From positions 620,001 through 684,000 of the forward strand of contig NZ_JQMW01000011.1 in assembly GCF_000744935.1 (NCBI RefSeq): a DNA stretch of 64,000 bases. Direction: 5' to 3'. Under the pieces are notes generated by a model. The model was not told the origin of the DNA. It did no database searches and saw only the letters and a list, made by a program, of their open reading frames with translations. The translations under genes and the position numbers were made by a program. This DNA comes from Clostridium sp. KNHs214 (GTDB taxonomy: Bacteria; Bacillota; Clostridia; Clostridiales; Clostridiaceae). Of the stretch, positions 17,224 to 25,279 are shown piece after piece (position 1 is the first letter of the stretch; each line of letters starts with the position of its first letter).

Positions 17224-18027
17224 TTAATGCAGTGATATTTCATTGGCGGCAGCCATTATTATATCAGTATCGATTACGTTTTTTTCGTGCTGCGCACCTA
17301 TTATTAAAGCCTTAGTTAATATCATATTTAAGCGTCTTATAGAGCCAGCACAGCTTCTATATGCAGCCAAAACAGCATTATTATCAAATATTTCTGGCGA
17401 AGCCCCTGCTAATGATAATCTAGAATTAATATATTCTAAAGCTTCAATTTCAGAAAATCCTTCAAAATTATAATTTATTATTATTCTTTGTTTTAATGCC
17501 TCGTGTATCTGCTTTTCTAAGATATTATTTAACACAGGTTGTCCTATCAAAACTAAGGAAAAGCAATCTTTTGAGTCCATAGAGAAGTTCATAAGTAGCT
17601 TTAAATCCTTTAAAATATCATTATTTAGATATTGTGCTTCATCCCAAACTAATATATAATGCACACGTTTATCTGTACTCATACTTTCCATATAGTCTTT
17701 TATGCTCTTAAACATGTCAGATTTACGAGAAGAAGGTTCAATTCCTAAGGAGATGCAAAATTGCCTATAGAACTCAGTAGTAGTTACAGTGGTAAAGCAA
17801 AGATATATAACCTTTGTTAAATTAGGGTTTACTTTTTTAGCAAAGCACCTTAAGGCAAAGGTTTTTCCACTACCTGGTGAAGCTGTAAATAAGCCGATTC
17901 CCCTAGCTTCATTAAGATACTCAAGTCTTGATATCATCTCTTTTAGATCATTTGACATATAGGCATCTTTTTCTTTTATGCCTTTTTCAAATGGATTCAT
18001 TGTCATACCATAAAATTGTTTAAACAT
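17224..18027 (-). CDS. tniB: TniB-like AAA ATPase (transposition regulator)
   Basis: 267 aa from ATG 18027, with AAGGATGG upstream inside the end of tniA. YLNEARGIGLFTASPGSGKT is the Walker A region, YILVWDEAQYL the Walker B, and QRIIINYNFEGFSEIEALEY the ExeA/TniB-type C-terminal region. It resembles the ExeA/TniB/IstB-type ATPases that pick targets for Mu/Tn7-like transposases. Overlaps tniA, so they are co-translated. Confidence 0.85.
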   Translation of the reverse strand: MFKQFYGMTMNPFEKGIKEKDAYMSNDLKEMISRLEYLNEARGIGLFTASPGSGKTFALRCFAKKVNPNLTKVIYLCFTTVTTTEFYRQFCISLGIEPSSRKSDMFKSIKDYMESMSTDKRVHYILVWDEAQYLNNDILKDLKLLMNFSMDSKDCFSLVLIGQPVLNNILEKQIHEALKQRIIINYNFEGFSEIEALEYINSRLSLAGASPEIFDNNAVLAAYRSCAGSIRRLNMILTKALIIGAQHEKNVIDTDIIMAAANEISLH

Positions 18028-19279
18028 TTTTAACACCATCCTTTGAATAGTCTATAGTAAATGCATTCCTGCGTTTGGTTTTACCATTTTCAATCTTATT
18101 TGTTTTTCTAATGCTGTATTTAGCATTTTCATAATATACATATGCATTATCCATATCATCAGGTAAATATCTTACTTCAACTTTCTGTCCTATAAATTGC
18201 ATAGGTACATCATAAGATATTTTATCAATGCTTATGGTTGAGTCATTATTAACTCTTCGTTGTATGCGATTCATAAAGCAATTATCCAGCCACTCACTAT
18301 CAGTAGCTACCTTAACATGAGCTAAATCGCTTTTATATCTATCGATCGGACGTTGAGATGTAGCTGAATGTACTGTTACATTATGCTTGTTTATATATGC
18401 GAATAGCTCATCATTTAGCTCCGCTAAGGAGGATATAGATTCTACATCTAGAGTGTTTAGCCATCTACTTTTTAATGTTCTAAAATTTCTTTCTACTTTT
18501 CCTTTGGATGCTCCATCCCTTACCATAGTGTGCAGTTCTACTATTCCAAGAGATCCACAGATAAGACTTAATTGCTCATTTTTATAAGGAGAACCGTTGT
18601 CCAAGTAAAGTTTATTAGGTATGCCATATCTAGCGATAGCTTCTTTAAGTACCTTTTGAAAATTATAAGAGTTATCATTGTAAAAGAATCTTCCGCCAAC
18701 GATAAGTCTTGATTTATCATCAATTAGCATAATTAGATATGTTCTTTTACGTATGCCATTTTCAGTAATATACGGGCCATAGCATGTATCACCTTGGTAC
18801 ATGCCAGTTGCAAACTCTTCTTCAAAGGCTTTTCTATCTTTCATATTTATGCATCTAGCAGATTTAAGATCATTATTTTTTATAAATCTTTGAACTGTAG
18901 ATAATGATATATTTTTTTCATTGATAAAGCCATCTTCGATAAGTTTATGATATATAAGAGTAGCATTAATTTTAGGAAATGCATTTTTTAGCATATATAT
19001 CTGTTCTATAGCTACATCATTTAACTTTCTGGTTTTCCCTATGTCGCTACGCGTCTTCGGTAGAAGGGCATCAAAACCAAACCTATTATAATCTGATTCC
19101 CAATTAGATAGTGTTCCAGGACTATATAAAACTGACTTACCGTTAGGTAATTTTACAGGAGTAGCAGCAACACGTCTATAGTAAGCAATTTTCGAGCTTT
19201 CAGTATAAGTATTATTTATAGCTGGAGCTATTAGTGCTAGTCTAATAGAAGCTATTTCAATCATTTCTTTGTTATTCAT
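18020..19279 (-). CDS. tniA: TniA/Mu-type DDE transposase (rve integrase core)
   Basis: 419 aa. The N-terminal HTH segments include KTRSDIGKTRKLNDVAIEQI, then KNISLSTVQRFIKNN. The rve core follows: MLIDDKSRLIVGGRFFYNDN (second strand of the fold), KLYLDNGSPYKNEQLSLICG (the LDNGSPY aspartate), and VRDGASKGKVERNFRTLKSR (the catalytic Glu). A Mu-type beta-barrel C-terminus is suggested by ISIDKISYDVPMQFIGQKVE. Length and order are complete. Transcribed with tniB. Confidence 0.88.
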   Translation of the reverse strand: MNNKEMIEIASIRLALIAPAINNTYTESSKIAYYRRVAATPVKLPNGKSVLYSPGTLSNWESDYNRFGFDALLPKTRSDIGKTRKLNDVAIEQIYMLKNAFPKINATLIYHKLIEDGFINEKNISLSTVQRFIKNNDLKSARCINMKDRKAFEEEFATGMYQGDTCYGPYITENGIRKRTYLIMLIDDKSRLIVGGRFFYNDNSYNFQKVLKEAIARYGIPNKLYLDNGSPYKNEQLSLICGSLGIVELHTMVRDGASKGKVERNFRTLKSRWLNTLDVESISSLAELNDELFAYINKHNVTVHSATSQRPIDRYKSDLAHVKVATDSEWLDNCFMNRIQRRVNNDSTISIDKISYDVPMQFIGQKVEVRYLPDDMDNAYVYYENAKYSIRKTNKIENGKTKRRNAFTIDYSKDGVKNV

Positions 19280-19386
19280 TTCAACATCACCTCTATAAAA
19301 ATGCTATCATGGGGAAATTATAATATCCATTATCGTATTAAGTGGTATATATAAAATAAAATAAAAAGTATATAGCTATAGCTTAA

Positions 19387-19962
19387 TTATGATGTTCCTT
19401 GAAAAAAGGATAAGCCGTTTCTATTAAAAAAGTTTGTTATAAAGGTTTCAATTTCAATAAAGGTACTATTTATAACACGCTGTATAAAACTTAGATTAGA
19501 AATAAGCTTGTCTTGTAGAAGTCCAAGCCATAGTTGTTTATGTTTTTTGAACTTATTTAAAATTCGATAGAATGTGGATATTGCTATACAATAATGTTCA
19601 CACATAGCTTCTACAGAGGTAAATTTATGTACAAGATAATCATGAATAATAGACACAGTAAATTTAAAGCTAAATGACATGTAGGGCACAATTACCGAAG
19701 GTAGGATAGCATGAGTATGTCCACATGACGGGCAAATATATCTATTGATAGTTATTATATTATCGTGAACTTCATTATTATCATAAGTCACAAGATGGCG
19801 TTTATAAGAGGCAAATAGGGATAGATCGTGTTTAGATCCGCAGACTGGACATACCAAAGCCTCTGAATTAACCGTTTTCATATACTCTTCAAAAATATTT
19901 ATCTCATTTTCAAAAGAAATTTGTTTAAAACACTTGCATAGTTGTGAAAATAATCTTATCAT
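19387..19962 (-). CDS. DUF6431-family transposon accessory protein
   Basis: 191 aa. Two zinc-binding CxxC pairs (CPVCGSKH near residue 38 and CPSCGHTHA near 77) are followed by a helix-turn-helix-like region VEAMCEHYCIAISTFYRILN. This type of protein accompanies TniA/TniB-type genes in Clostridia; its role in transposition or target recognition is not known to me. It is upstream of, and co-oriented with, tniA, separated by 107 AT-rich bases. Confidence 0.75.
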   Translation of the reverse strand: MIRLFSQLCKCFKQISFENEINIFEEYMKTVNSEALVCPVCGSKHDLSLFASYKRHLVTYDNNEVHDNIITINRYICPSCGHTHAILPSVIVPYMSFSFKFTVSIIHDYLVHKFTSVEAMCEHYCIAISTFYRILNKFKKHKQLWLGLLQDKLISNLSFIQRVINSTFIEIETFITNFFNRNGLSFFQGTS

Positions 19963-20067
19963 AATAATAGGTTGTAAGAGCTTACGCTCTTATTTTTAGG
20001 GAAGAACCTTCGCTTTGCACGGCTTGGGGTTCTTCCCTTTCCTTTCTCTAGTTTTTATAATAAGCTT

Positions 20068-20106
20068 AAAATAACCTCCAAATGATGTCAAGTCATTAGG
20101 AGGTTT
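20068..20106. terminator. Terminator-like hairpin in the transposon right end
   Basis: AACCTCC (20070-20076) pairs with GGAGGTT (about 20097-20103), followed by TTATTT. A second short hairpin (AAGAGC/GCTCTT) lies at 19976-19992. Confidence 0.7.
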
Positions 20107-20223
20107 TATTTAGCAATAATATGATTATTTAAAATGCATTTAATTACTGGATAGTTATTGGAGTTATAGTTATAATTTGACTTAGAAATGCAGTTTTCAA
20201 AAGCTATATTTTGACGCACTACA

Positions 20224-20455
20224 AAAAGGCTAAAAGACCTAACGGGTAAAAACGAGTTTGAACTGTTGATGATGAAAAAACGCAGGAAATCTCTTGCGTT
20301 GTGCCCGGACTGTTTTGCAAAAACACGCGACTAAATATTCTAAATGATAGACAAATGGGGAGCCGGATACGCTGAGAGGTGTCCGTCCGGTTCCGCGGGG
20401 GGATTGGTGAAACCTACAGAGGAAACTCTGCAAGGCGCACCGGTTCTATCCTAAT
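20224..20455 (+). mobile_element. Group II intron 3' remnant (maturase C-terminus plus domain V/VI)
   Basis: 20224-20334 encodes the last 36 residues of an intron-encoded reverse transcriptase: KRLKDLTGKNEFELLM, then RRKSLALCPDCF, an HNH-endonuclease-type tail ending in TRD. A domain V hairpin follows at 20360-20393: GAGCCGGATAC ... GTCCGTCCGGTTC with a GAGA loop region. Domain VI-like sequence runs to about 20455. The rest of the intron is gone, cut at the transposon end, so it cannot splice. The exact 3' splice point is uncertain by a few bases. Confidence 0.8.
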
Positions 20456-20479
20456 AAGGCTCTGTGTGCAGGAAATTCC

Positions 20480-21256
20480 TTGATAAAGGAAAAAATGGAC
20501 TTAGATATTGAGGTGGCAAAGCTGAAGCTCTTAAAAGCAAACCACCAAAGCACAAAATACCGCTTGGAGGATAATCTGTTAAAGCACTTCCCCGAAAGCA
20601 TTGAAAGGCATAAGGGCTATATAAAGGGCTTTGAACAGGATATTGTGACACTGGCAGAGCATACCCAAAAAGTGCCGCAAGGCGAGCTTCTTAAAGATGA
20701 CTTTAAAATCACTATTAAGGGCGATACACTCATCGACAAGGACAATGCAGGGGCGGCAATCCTCGAAGCCTGCAAAGAAATAAAGAACAGCGACCCTGTG
20801 GAAATCGGCAGTTACAAAGGCTTTACCATGTATTTAAGCTATGCCGCCTTTGGCAATGAACACACCCTCACGCTGAAAGGAGCGATGAGCCATACCACAA
20901 AGCTCGGGCTTGATGCAAGGGGCAACCTCACCCGTATTGACAATGCTCTAAACAATATGCCACAGCGGTTGCAGTCGGTGCAAAAGGAGCTTGAAAACCT
21001 CTATAATCAGCAGGTGGCGGCAAAAGTTGAGGTGCAAAAGCCGTTTATGCAGGAACAGGAGCTAAAGGAAAAGACAGCAAGGCTTGCCGTTCTCGACAGA
21101 GAGCTGAACATGAGTGCCATGCGTTCTGCCCCCTCGAGGGATACGGCTATGGTATCTAAGCAAGCTCGACCGTCCATACTGGACAGCCTAAAGCAACATC
21201 AGCCAAAATCTACAATACCACCTAAAAAATTTAAGACGGAAAGAGAGGAACGGTGA
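20480..21256 (+). pseudogene. C-terminal part of a large ICE helicase/methylase-type protein
   Basis: 258 codons readable from TTG 20480. The region SDPVEIGSYKGFTMYLSYAA, then LTLKGAMSHTTKLGLDARGN, then NALNNMPQRLQSVQKELENL is the tail of the very large (about 2000+ aa) SNF2/DEAD helicase-N6-methylase proteins of Tn1549-like elements. The preceding gene body is missing because of the transposon-associated deletion and the earlier intron insertion. It could still be translated as a coiled-coil fragment. Its stop overlaps mobC (TGATG). Confidence 0.8.
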
Positions 21257-21591
21257 TGGCAAATAGACAGAGAAATATCCGTATTCAGCTTAGAGTGACG
21301 GCACAGGAAAAAGAGCTGATTGAGCAGAAAATGCAGGAGCTTGGCACAAAGAATACCGAAGCCTACCTCCGAAAAATGGCGATTGACGGGCTTATCATTC
21401 ACCTTGATACCGCCGATGTGAGGGAGCTTGTCAGAGTGCTTAGAGTAACGAGCAACAGCCTTAATCAGCTCACCAAACGGGTGCATGAAACAGGCAGTAT
21501 TTACAGTGAGGACATTGAGGATTTGCGAAAAAGCTATGATAGACTTTGGAGTGCTGCCGAGGAAATCATGCTCAGATTGGCGGCGATTTGA
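21256..21591 (+). CDS. mobC: MobC-like relaxosome protein (ribbon-helix-helix)
   Basis: 111 aa from ATG 21256. RNIRIQLRVTAQEKELIEQK is the RHH strand-helix, with GTKNTEAYLRKMAIDG and a C-terminal RVTSNSLNQLTKRVHETGSI typical of MobC accessory proteins that help the relaxase nick oriT. It is translationally coupled to the preceding fragment. Intact. Confidence 0.9.
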   Translation: MANRQRNIRIQLRVTAQEKELIEQKMQELGTKNTEAYLRKMAIDGLIIHLDTADVRELVRVLRVTSNSLNQLTKRVHETGSIYSEDIEDLRKSYDRLWSAAEEIMLRLAAI

Positions 21592-21659
21592 TATGATAAG
21601 ATAGACACTTTCCCTTTCTTCTGCTACGATAAACACACAAGAGATATGGAGGGGTGCTT

Positions 21660-21941
21660 ATGAAAACATTACTTAAAATCGTGTTGCTGCCAATCACTTT
21701 GGCACTGAATATCCTGCTTGGAATATCAAAGTTTGTGCTTGTGTTCGGCGGTGGGCTTTTAGGTGTTCTGTCCTTTGTCCTGTTTGCCCTCGGTATCGGT
21801 ACAATTATCGTGGCAGGCTTTTCACAGGCGATACCTGCCTTTATCGCAGGCTATCTCATCAGTCCGTGGGGCTTGCCCATGATGGGGGCATGGATTATAG
21901 CAAGGGTGGAATACTTCAATGACTGGCTGAAAGGTATTTAG
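21660..21941 (+). CDS. CD1845-family ICE membrane protein
   Basis: 93 aa from ATG 21660, six bases after GGAGGGG. Mostly hydrophobic, with three predicted membrane segments (LLKIVLLPITLALNILLGI, LGVLSFVLFALGIGTIIVAG, AIPAFIAGYLISPWGLPMMG). Small proteins of this type are common beside mobC in Firmicute ICEs. Function unknown. Confidence 0.8.
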   Translation: MKTLLKIVLLPITLALNILLGISKFVLVFGGGLLGVLSFVLFALGIGTIIVAGFSQAIPAFIAGYLISPWGLPMMGAWIIARVEYFNDWLKGI

Positions 21942-22006
21942 CCTTAGAAATGGTAAGGGGGCGGTAGCATTTGTGTGCTATCGCCCCTTAATTGCCGCAT
22001 AGTAGG

Positions 22007-22069
22007 AGTGCCACCGTAAAGCAAGGGCGGCGAAGCCGTTTATCTCGACCCTTGCTTTACGGTGGCACT
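22007..22069. repeat. Perfect 21-bp inverted repeat between mobC region and relaxase (oriT candidate or terminator)
   Basis: AGTGCCACCGTAAAGCAAGG plus G (22007-22027) is exactly complementary to 22049-22069. The loop holds a small CGGC-GAA-GCCG hairpin. T-rich sequence (GCTTTTTTCG) follows at 22073. It sits in the mobilisation region, between mobC and the relaxase, where an origin of transfer would be expected. Confidence 0.7.
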
Positions 22070-22116
22070 TCTGCTTTTTTCGTGAAAAAACTCGACACTT
22101 TATAAGTGCCGAGCAA

Positions 22117-22356
22117 TCAATCTTCAAGGTTATTTTCATCAAAATATGATGATGCAAAAAATTCAGTAATGCTAATTCCAAGTCCTTGACATATCTCATG
22201 TATGATGCGTAATTTTACGGAGTCATACGAGCAATTTATGACATTTCCAATGGTCGATTTAGGCACACCGCTTTTCATAAACAACTGATATTGTGTCATT
22301 TGCTTTTCGTCTAACAACCCTTGCAATCGCCTGCTAACCGCTTCGTTCAATTTCAT
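22117..22356 (-). CDS. XRE/Cro-type transcriptional regulator
   Basis: 79-aa HTH protein: MTQYQLFMKSGVPKSTIGNV followed by IHEICQGLGISITEFFAS. Transcribed against the ICE operons. Upstream is a perfect dyad (22415-22432) that is a likely operator, so it may repress its own promoter and the rightward mobilisation genes. Normal length for this class. Confidence 0.85.
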   Translation of the reverse strand: MKLNEAVSRRLQGLLDEKQMTQYQLFMKSGVPKSTIGNVINCSYDSVKLRIIHEICQGLGISITEFFASSYFDENNLED

Positions 22357-22414
22357 TTTATCACCGTCCCTATAACTGTACCATTTACAGTATAGGCAAT
22401 ATCCTGCGAAAATT

Positions 22415-22432
22415 AGTACAGGTAGCTGTACT
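22415..22432. promoter_or_regulatory. Operator-like dyad upstream of the XRE regulator
   Basis: AGTACAG-GTAG-CTGTACT, perfect 7-bp arms with a 4-base spacer, in the divergent promoter region between the XRE gene and the rightward genes. Confidence 0.6.
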
Positions 22433-22475
22433 AAACAGGATTTTTATGCTATGATAAATGGCAAAGGATGATTGC

Positions 22476-22602
22476 ATGAAAGAAAGAATCTGCTGTTTTA
22501 CCGGGCATAGAGCTATTCCCAAACATCAGCATGACAACATTTACGGTTGATTACGCAAAAAAGCAGAATGTCCGTGTGATAAATATTGCAAATAACAAAT
22601 GA
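22476..22602 (+). pseudogene. SLOG/DUF1273-type protein with internal deletion
   Basis: N-terminal MKERICCFTGHRAIP (22476 onward, stop at 22550) matches the start of DUF1273/YpsA-like SLOG proteins. It is followed, in another frame, by DYAKKQNVRVINIANN and a stop at 22602, which looks like the end of the same family. About 130-150 middle residues are missing. Non-functional. Confidence 0.65.
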
Positions 22603-22621
22603 GAAAGGAGCGTTCAGCGTA

Positions 22622-22837
22622 TTGAGCAACAGAAAAATATTTCGCAAAATTGCAAAAGAAAACAATGTATCGGTGGCAGAGGTAAAGCATGATATGCAGT
22701 CAGCTATCAATCACGCATACGAAAATGCACCCAATGACGGGATAACAAAAGCCTATCAAAATAGAGTGCAATGCAAAGGCACAGTTCCAACGGTTGATGA
22801 GTTTTTAGCCCATGCACGAAAAGAACTGAAAAAGTAA
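22622..22837 (+). CDS. Small Spo0A C-terminal-like DNA-binding protein
   Basis: 71 aa from TTG 22622 with AAAGGAG upstream. RKIFRKIAKENNVSVAEVKH and VDEFLAHARKELKK resemble the Spo0A C-terminal (sigma-A contacting) DNA-binding fold found as stand-alone ICE genes. It may regulate the relaxase gene that follows. Family assignment is moderate. Confidence 0.65.
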   Translation: MSNRKIFRKIAKENNVSVAEVKHDMQSAINHAYENAPNDGITKAYQNRVQCKGTVPTVDEFLAHARKELKK

Positions 22838-22845
22838 ATTTGTAT

Positions 22846-22878
22846 GGTGCAGAGCGTATGCCTTTGCACCGATTTTTT
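22846..22878 (+). terminator. Intrinsic terminator just before the relaxase
   Basis: GGTGCA (22846-22851) pairs with TGCACC (22865-22870), followed by GATTTTTTTA. Confidence 0.7.
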
Positions 22879-22879
22879 T

Positions 22880-24310
22880 ATGACGGGAGGTGTTATTATC
22901 GCTACCACAAGACTAATTTCCATGCACCAAAATAAAGGAAAATCCATTGCAGATTGCCTTGCTGACCGCACAGATTATGCTAAAAATCCCGAGAAAACAA
23001 ATGAGGGTGAATTGTTATCCTCTTACGAGTGCGACCCTAAAACGGTGCAGGGCGAGTTTATGCTATCTAAGCGGCAATATGATGATATAACGGGCAGACA
23101 GCAGGCAAGCAATGTTATCGCCTATCAGATACGGCAGTCCTTTAAACCCGGGGAAATTACACCCGAGCTTGCAAACAAAATCGGTTATGAATTGGGCATG
23201 AGCTTCACCAAAGGCAAACACGCATTTATCGTTGCTACTCACATAGACAAAGCCCATATTCATAATCATATTATCTTCAATTCTACCTCTCTCGATTGCA
23301 CAAGAAAGTTTCGAGATTTTAAAAGAAGTGGCAAGGCTCTTGCCCAAATATCCGACCGCCTTTGTCTTGAAAATGGGCTTTCCATTATCGAAAATCCCAA
23401 ACGCTCCAAAGGTCATTACGGTAAGTGGCTTGGCGATAATAAGCCCCCATCGCACTCCGATAAATTAAGACAAGTCATAGATGAAATACTTGCCCAAAAG
23501 CCCAAAAACTTTGATGCGTTTTTACAGCTCATGCAAGATGCAGACTATGAAATTAAAATCGGTAAGCACTACGGATTTAAAAGTGCAATGCAGAAAAATT
23601 TTATCCGGCTGCGTTCTCTTGGTGAGGGATATTCCGAAGATGAAATCAAAGCAATCATTGAGGGTAAAGCACCGCAAAGAGAGGTCAAAAAGTCCTCTGC
23701 CAAACAGCCGAGAAAGCAAGAAAAATCCGTTAATCTCCTTGTGGATATTCAAGCAAAATTACAGCAAGGCAAGGGCAAAGGCTATGAGCAGTGGGCAAAG
23801 ATTTTCAATCTAAAGCAGATGGCACAAACCGTTAATTTTCTGCAAGAACACAAGCTCCTTGCCTACTCTGATTTAGAGGAAAAGGCGAAGAAATGCACCG
23901 CTACTTTCGATGAGCTGAATACACAAATTAAGACCGCTGAAAAGCGTATTGCTGAAATACAGGCTCTTAAAAAGCACATCTTCAATTATGCCAAAACCCG
24001 AGATATTTACACCGACTACCGCAAGGCAGGCTACTCTAAAAAGTTTTACGAGGAACACCGTGCCGAGCTTGCCTTGCATAAGGCGGCAAAGGCGGCTTTT
24101 AAGGAACTTGGTGTAAAAAAGCTCCCCACAGTTAAAGCCCTGCAAGCGGAATGTGATGAGCTGTTTTCCGTAAAAAACAAGGCTTACAGCAAGTACCATA
24201 CCGCTAAAAAAGAAATGCAAGATATTCTGACTGCAAAGGCAAATATCGACCGCCTTTTGGGAATGGAACAGGAACAAAAGGCAAAAGAGAAATTACAGGA
24301 TCAGCGTTAA
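22880..24310 (+). CDS. Relaxase/mobilisation nuclease (MobA/VirD2 type)
   Basis: About 476 aa. The catalytic core is clear: VIAYQIRQSFKPGEITPELA, then HAFIVATHIDKAHIHNHIIF with the HxDxxHxHNH histidine triad, then DCTRKFRDFKRSGKALAQIS. The C-terminal third is coiled coil. Relatives begin MATTRLISMHQNKG; here that Met codon is replaced (ATT ATC GCT), with GGGAGGTG just upstream. Either a rare ATT/ATC start is used or translation starts at ATG 22880. It nicks oriT for transfer. Otherwise intact. Confidence 0.9.
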   Translation: MTGGVIIATTRLISMHQNKGKSIADCLADRTDYAKNPEKTNEGELLSSYECDPKTVQGEFMLSKRQYDDITGRQQASNVIAYQIRQSFKPGEITPELANKIGYELGMSFTKGKHAFIVATHIDKAHIHNHIIFNSTSLDCTRKFRDFKRSGKALAQISDRLCLENGLSIIENPKRSKGHYGKWLGDNKPPSHSDKLRQVIDEILAQKPKNFDAFLQLMQDADYEIKIGKHYGFKSAMQKNFIRLRSLGEGYSEDEIKAIIEGKAPQREVKKSSAKQPRKQEKSVNLLVDIQAKLQQGKGKGYEQWAKIFNLKQMAQTVNFLQEHKLLAYSDLEEKAKKCTATFDELNTQIKTAEKRIAEIQALKKHIFNYAKTRDIYTDYRKAGYSKKFYEEHRAELALHKAAKAAFKELGVKKLPTVKALQAECDELFSVKNKAYSKYHTAKKEMQDILTAKANIDRLLGMEQEQKAKEKLQDQR

Positions 24311-24500
24311 GCTACCCTGTGATTTCATCAGCTCCCAAGAGGAGCGTAGCACGATGATTTATCATCGTTTCAGTGGGGATTGGGGATACTTCCCCAACAA
24401 GCAAAAGCATACGGTGGTCACCCGTATGCCCTGCTTGCCACTTTTGTTCTAAGAGAATAAATTGCAAGACTTTATAATTAATTTTAAATTAGACAAAATA
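24311..24500. other. Non-coding gap with several hairpins
   Basis: It contains two hairpin-rich segments: CACGATGATTTATCATCGTT near 24350 and ACGGTGGTCACCCGT near 24411. The GC drops sharply after 24445, marking the join between ICE backbone and the immunity cargo. Confidence 0.5.
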
Positions 24501-24551
24501 TTTATAAAAGCTTATGGAATCTTTATAAATACATTCTATTCTATTTATAAA
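24501..24551 (+). promoter_or_regulatory. Helically phased TTTATAAA repeats upstream of the immunity operon
   Basis: TTTATAAA occurs at 24501-24508, 24522-24529 and 24544-24551, start to start 21 and 22 bases. This is a typical layout for an OmpR-type response regulator binding the same DNA face, and such a regulator (27576) is encoded in the operon. The lanF start is at 24575. Confidence 0.55.
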
Positions 24552-24574
24552 GATAAGATGAAAGGACGATTATC

Positions 24575-25279
24575 ATGAAAAATATAATCACCACAAGTAA
24601 TATAAGTAAAAAATTCAAAAACCAAAAAGCCAACAACAATATTTCTATTTGTGTTGGTGAAAATTCAGTTTATGGTCTATTGGGTCCGAATGGCGCCGGA
24701 AAATCCACTTTATTAAAAATACTAACCGGAATGATTACGCAAACCTCAGGGGAAATTTATTTTGACGGAAAACCATGGAGCAGAACGGATTTACTGTCAA
24801 TCGGTGCGCTGATTGAATCTCCGCCTATCTACCAAAATTTAACAGCCTGTGAAAATCTTAAAGTAAGAACATTGCTTTATGGCTTGCCTGATAGCCGTAT
24901 TGATGAAGTTTTAAAAATAGTTGACTTAACGAAAACAGGCAAGAAACGTGCAGGCCACTTTTCAATGGGCATGAAGCAGCGTCTGGGAATCGCCATGGCA
25001 TTGCTAAATCACCCCAAGCTTCTTATCCTTGACGAGCCGACAAACGGCCTTGATCCGATTGGAATTGGAGAGCTTCGGGAGCTGATCCGCTCTTTTCCGC
25101 AGCAGGGCATTACCGTGATACTCTCCAGCCACATATTATCAGAGGTTGAACAAATCGCTGACCATATTGGCATCATCGCAGGCGGAACACTTTGGTATGA
25201 GGATAAAATAGATACAAATACAGATTTGGAAGCTTTGTTTTTGGATGTTGTAAGAAAGGCTGGTGAAACAAATGCTTAA
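24575..25279 (+). CDS. Lantibiotic-immunity ABC transporter ATPase (LanF/BcrA type)
   Basis: 234 aa. Walker A is LLGPNGAGKSTLLKILTGMI, the signature is HFSMGMKQRLGIAMALLNHP, and Walker B is LLILDEPTNGLDPIGIG with a downstream H-loop (SSHILSEVEQIADHI). It energises the two permeases that follow and expels cationic or lanthionine peptides from the membrane. It starts at ATG 24575 after AAAGGACG. It is the first gene of the cargo operon. Confidence 0.9.
   Translation: MKNIITTSNISKKFKNQKANNNISICVGENSVYGLLGPNGAGKSTLLKILTGMITQTSGEIYFDGKPWSRTDLLSIGALIESPPIYQNLTACENLKVRTLLYGLPDSRIDEVLKIVDLTKTGKKRAGHFSMGMKQRLGIAMALLNHPKLLILDEPTNGLDPIGIGELRELIRSFPQQGITVILSSHILSEVEQIADHIGIIAGGTLWYEDKIDTNTDLEALFLDVVRKAGETNA

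Larger units (their letters stand above)
17072..20223 (-). mobile_element. TniA/TniB-type transposon (DDE transposase, AAA ATPase, DUF6431)
   Basis: About 3.15 kb. The left end is TGTTAAACGTCAAA and the right end, reverse-complemented, is TGTAGTGCGTCAAA: TGT...CGTCAAA terminal repeats. The left end has further CGTCA motifs at about 17079, 17101 and 17141, as expected for Tn7/Mu-type multiple transposase sites. There is no target duplication (ACAG on one side, AAAA on the other) and the flanks are unrelated genes, so an adjacent deletion removed the rest of virB4 and several ICE genes. GC is like the host, not like the ICE. Two solo right ends occur at 39487 and 49031. Confidence 0.85.
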
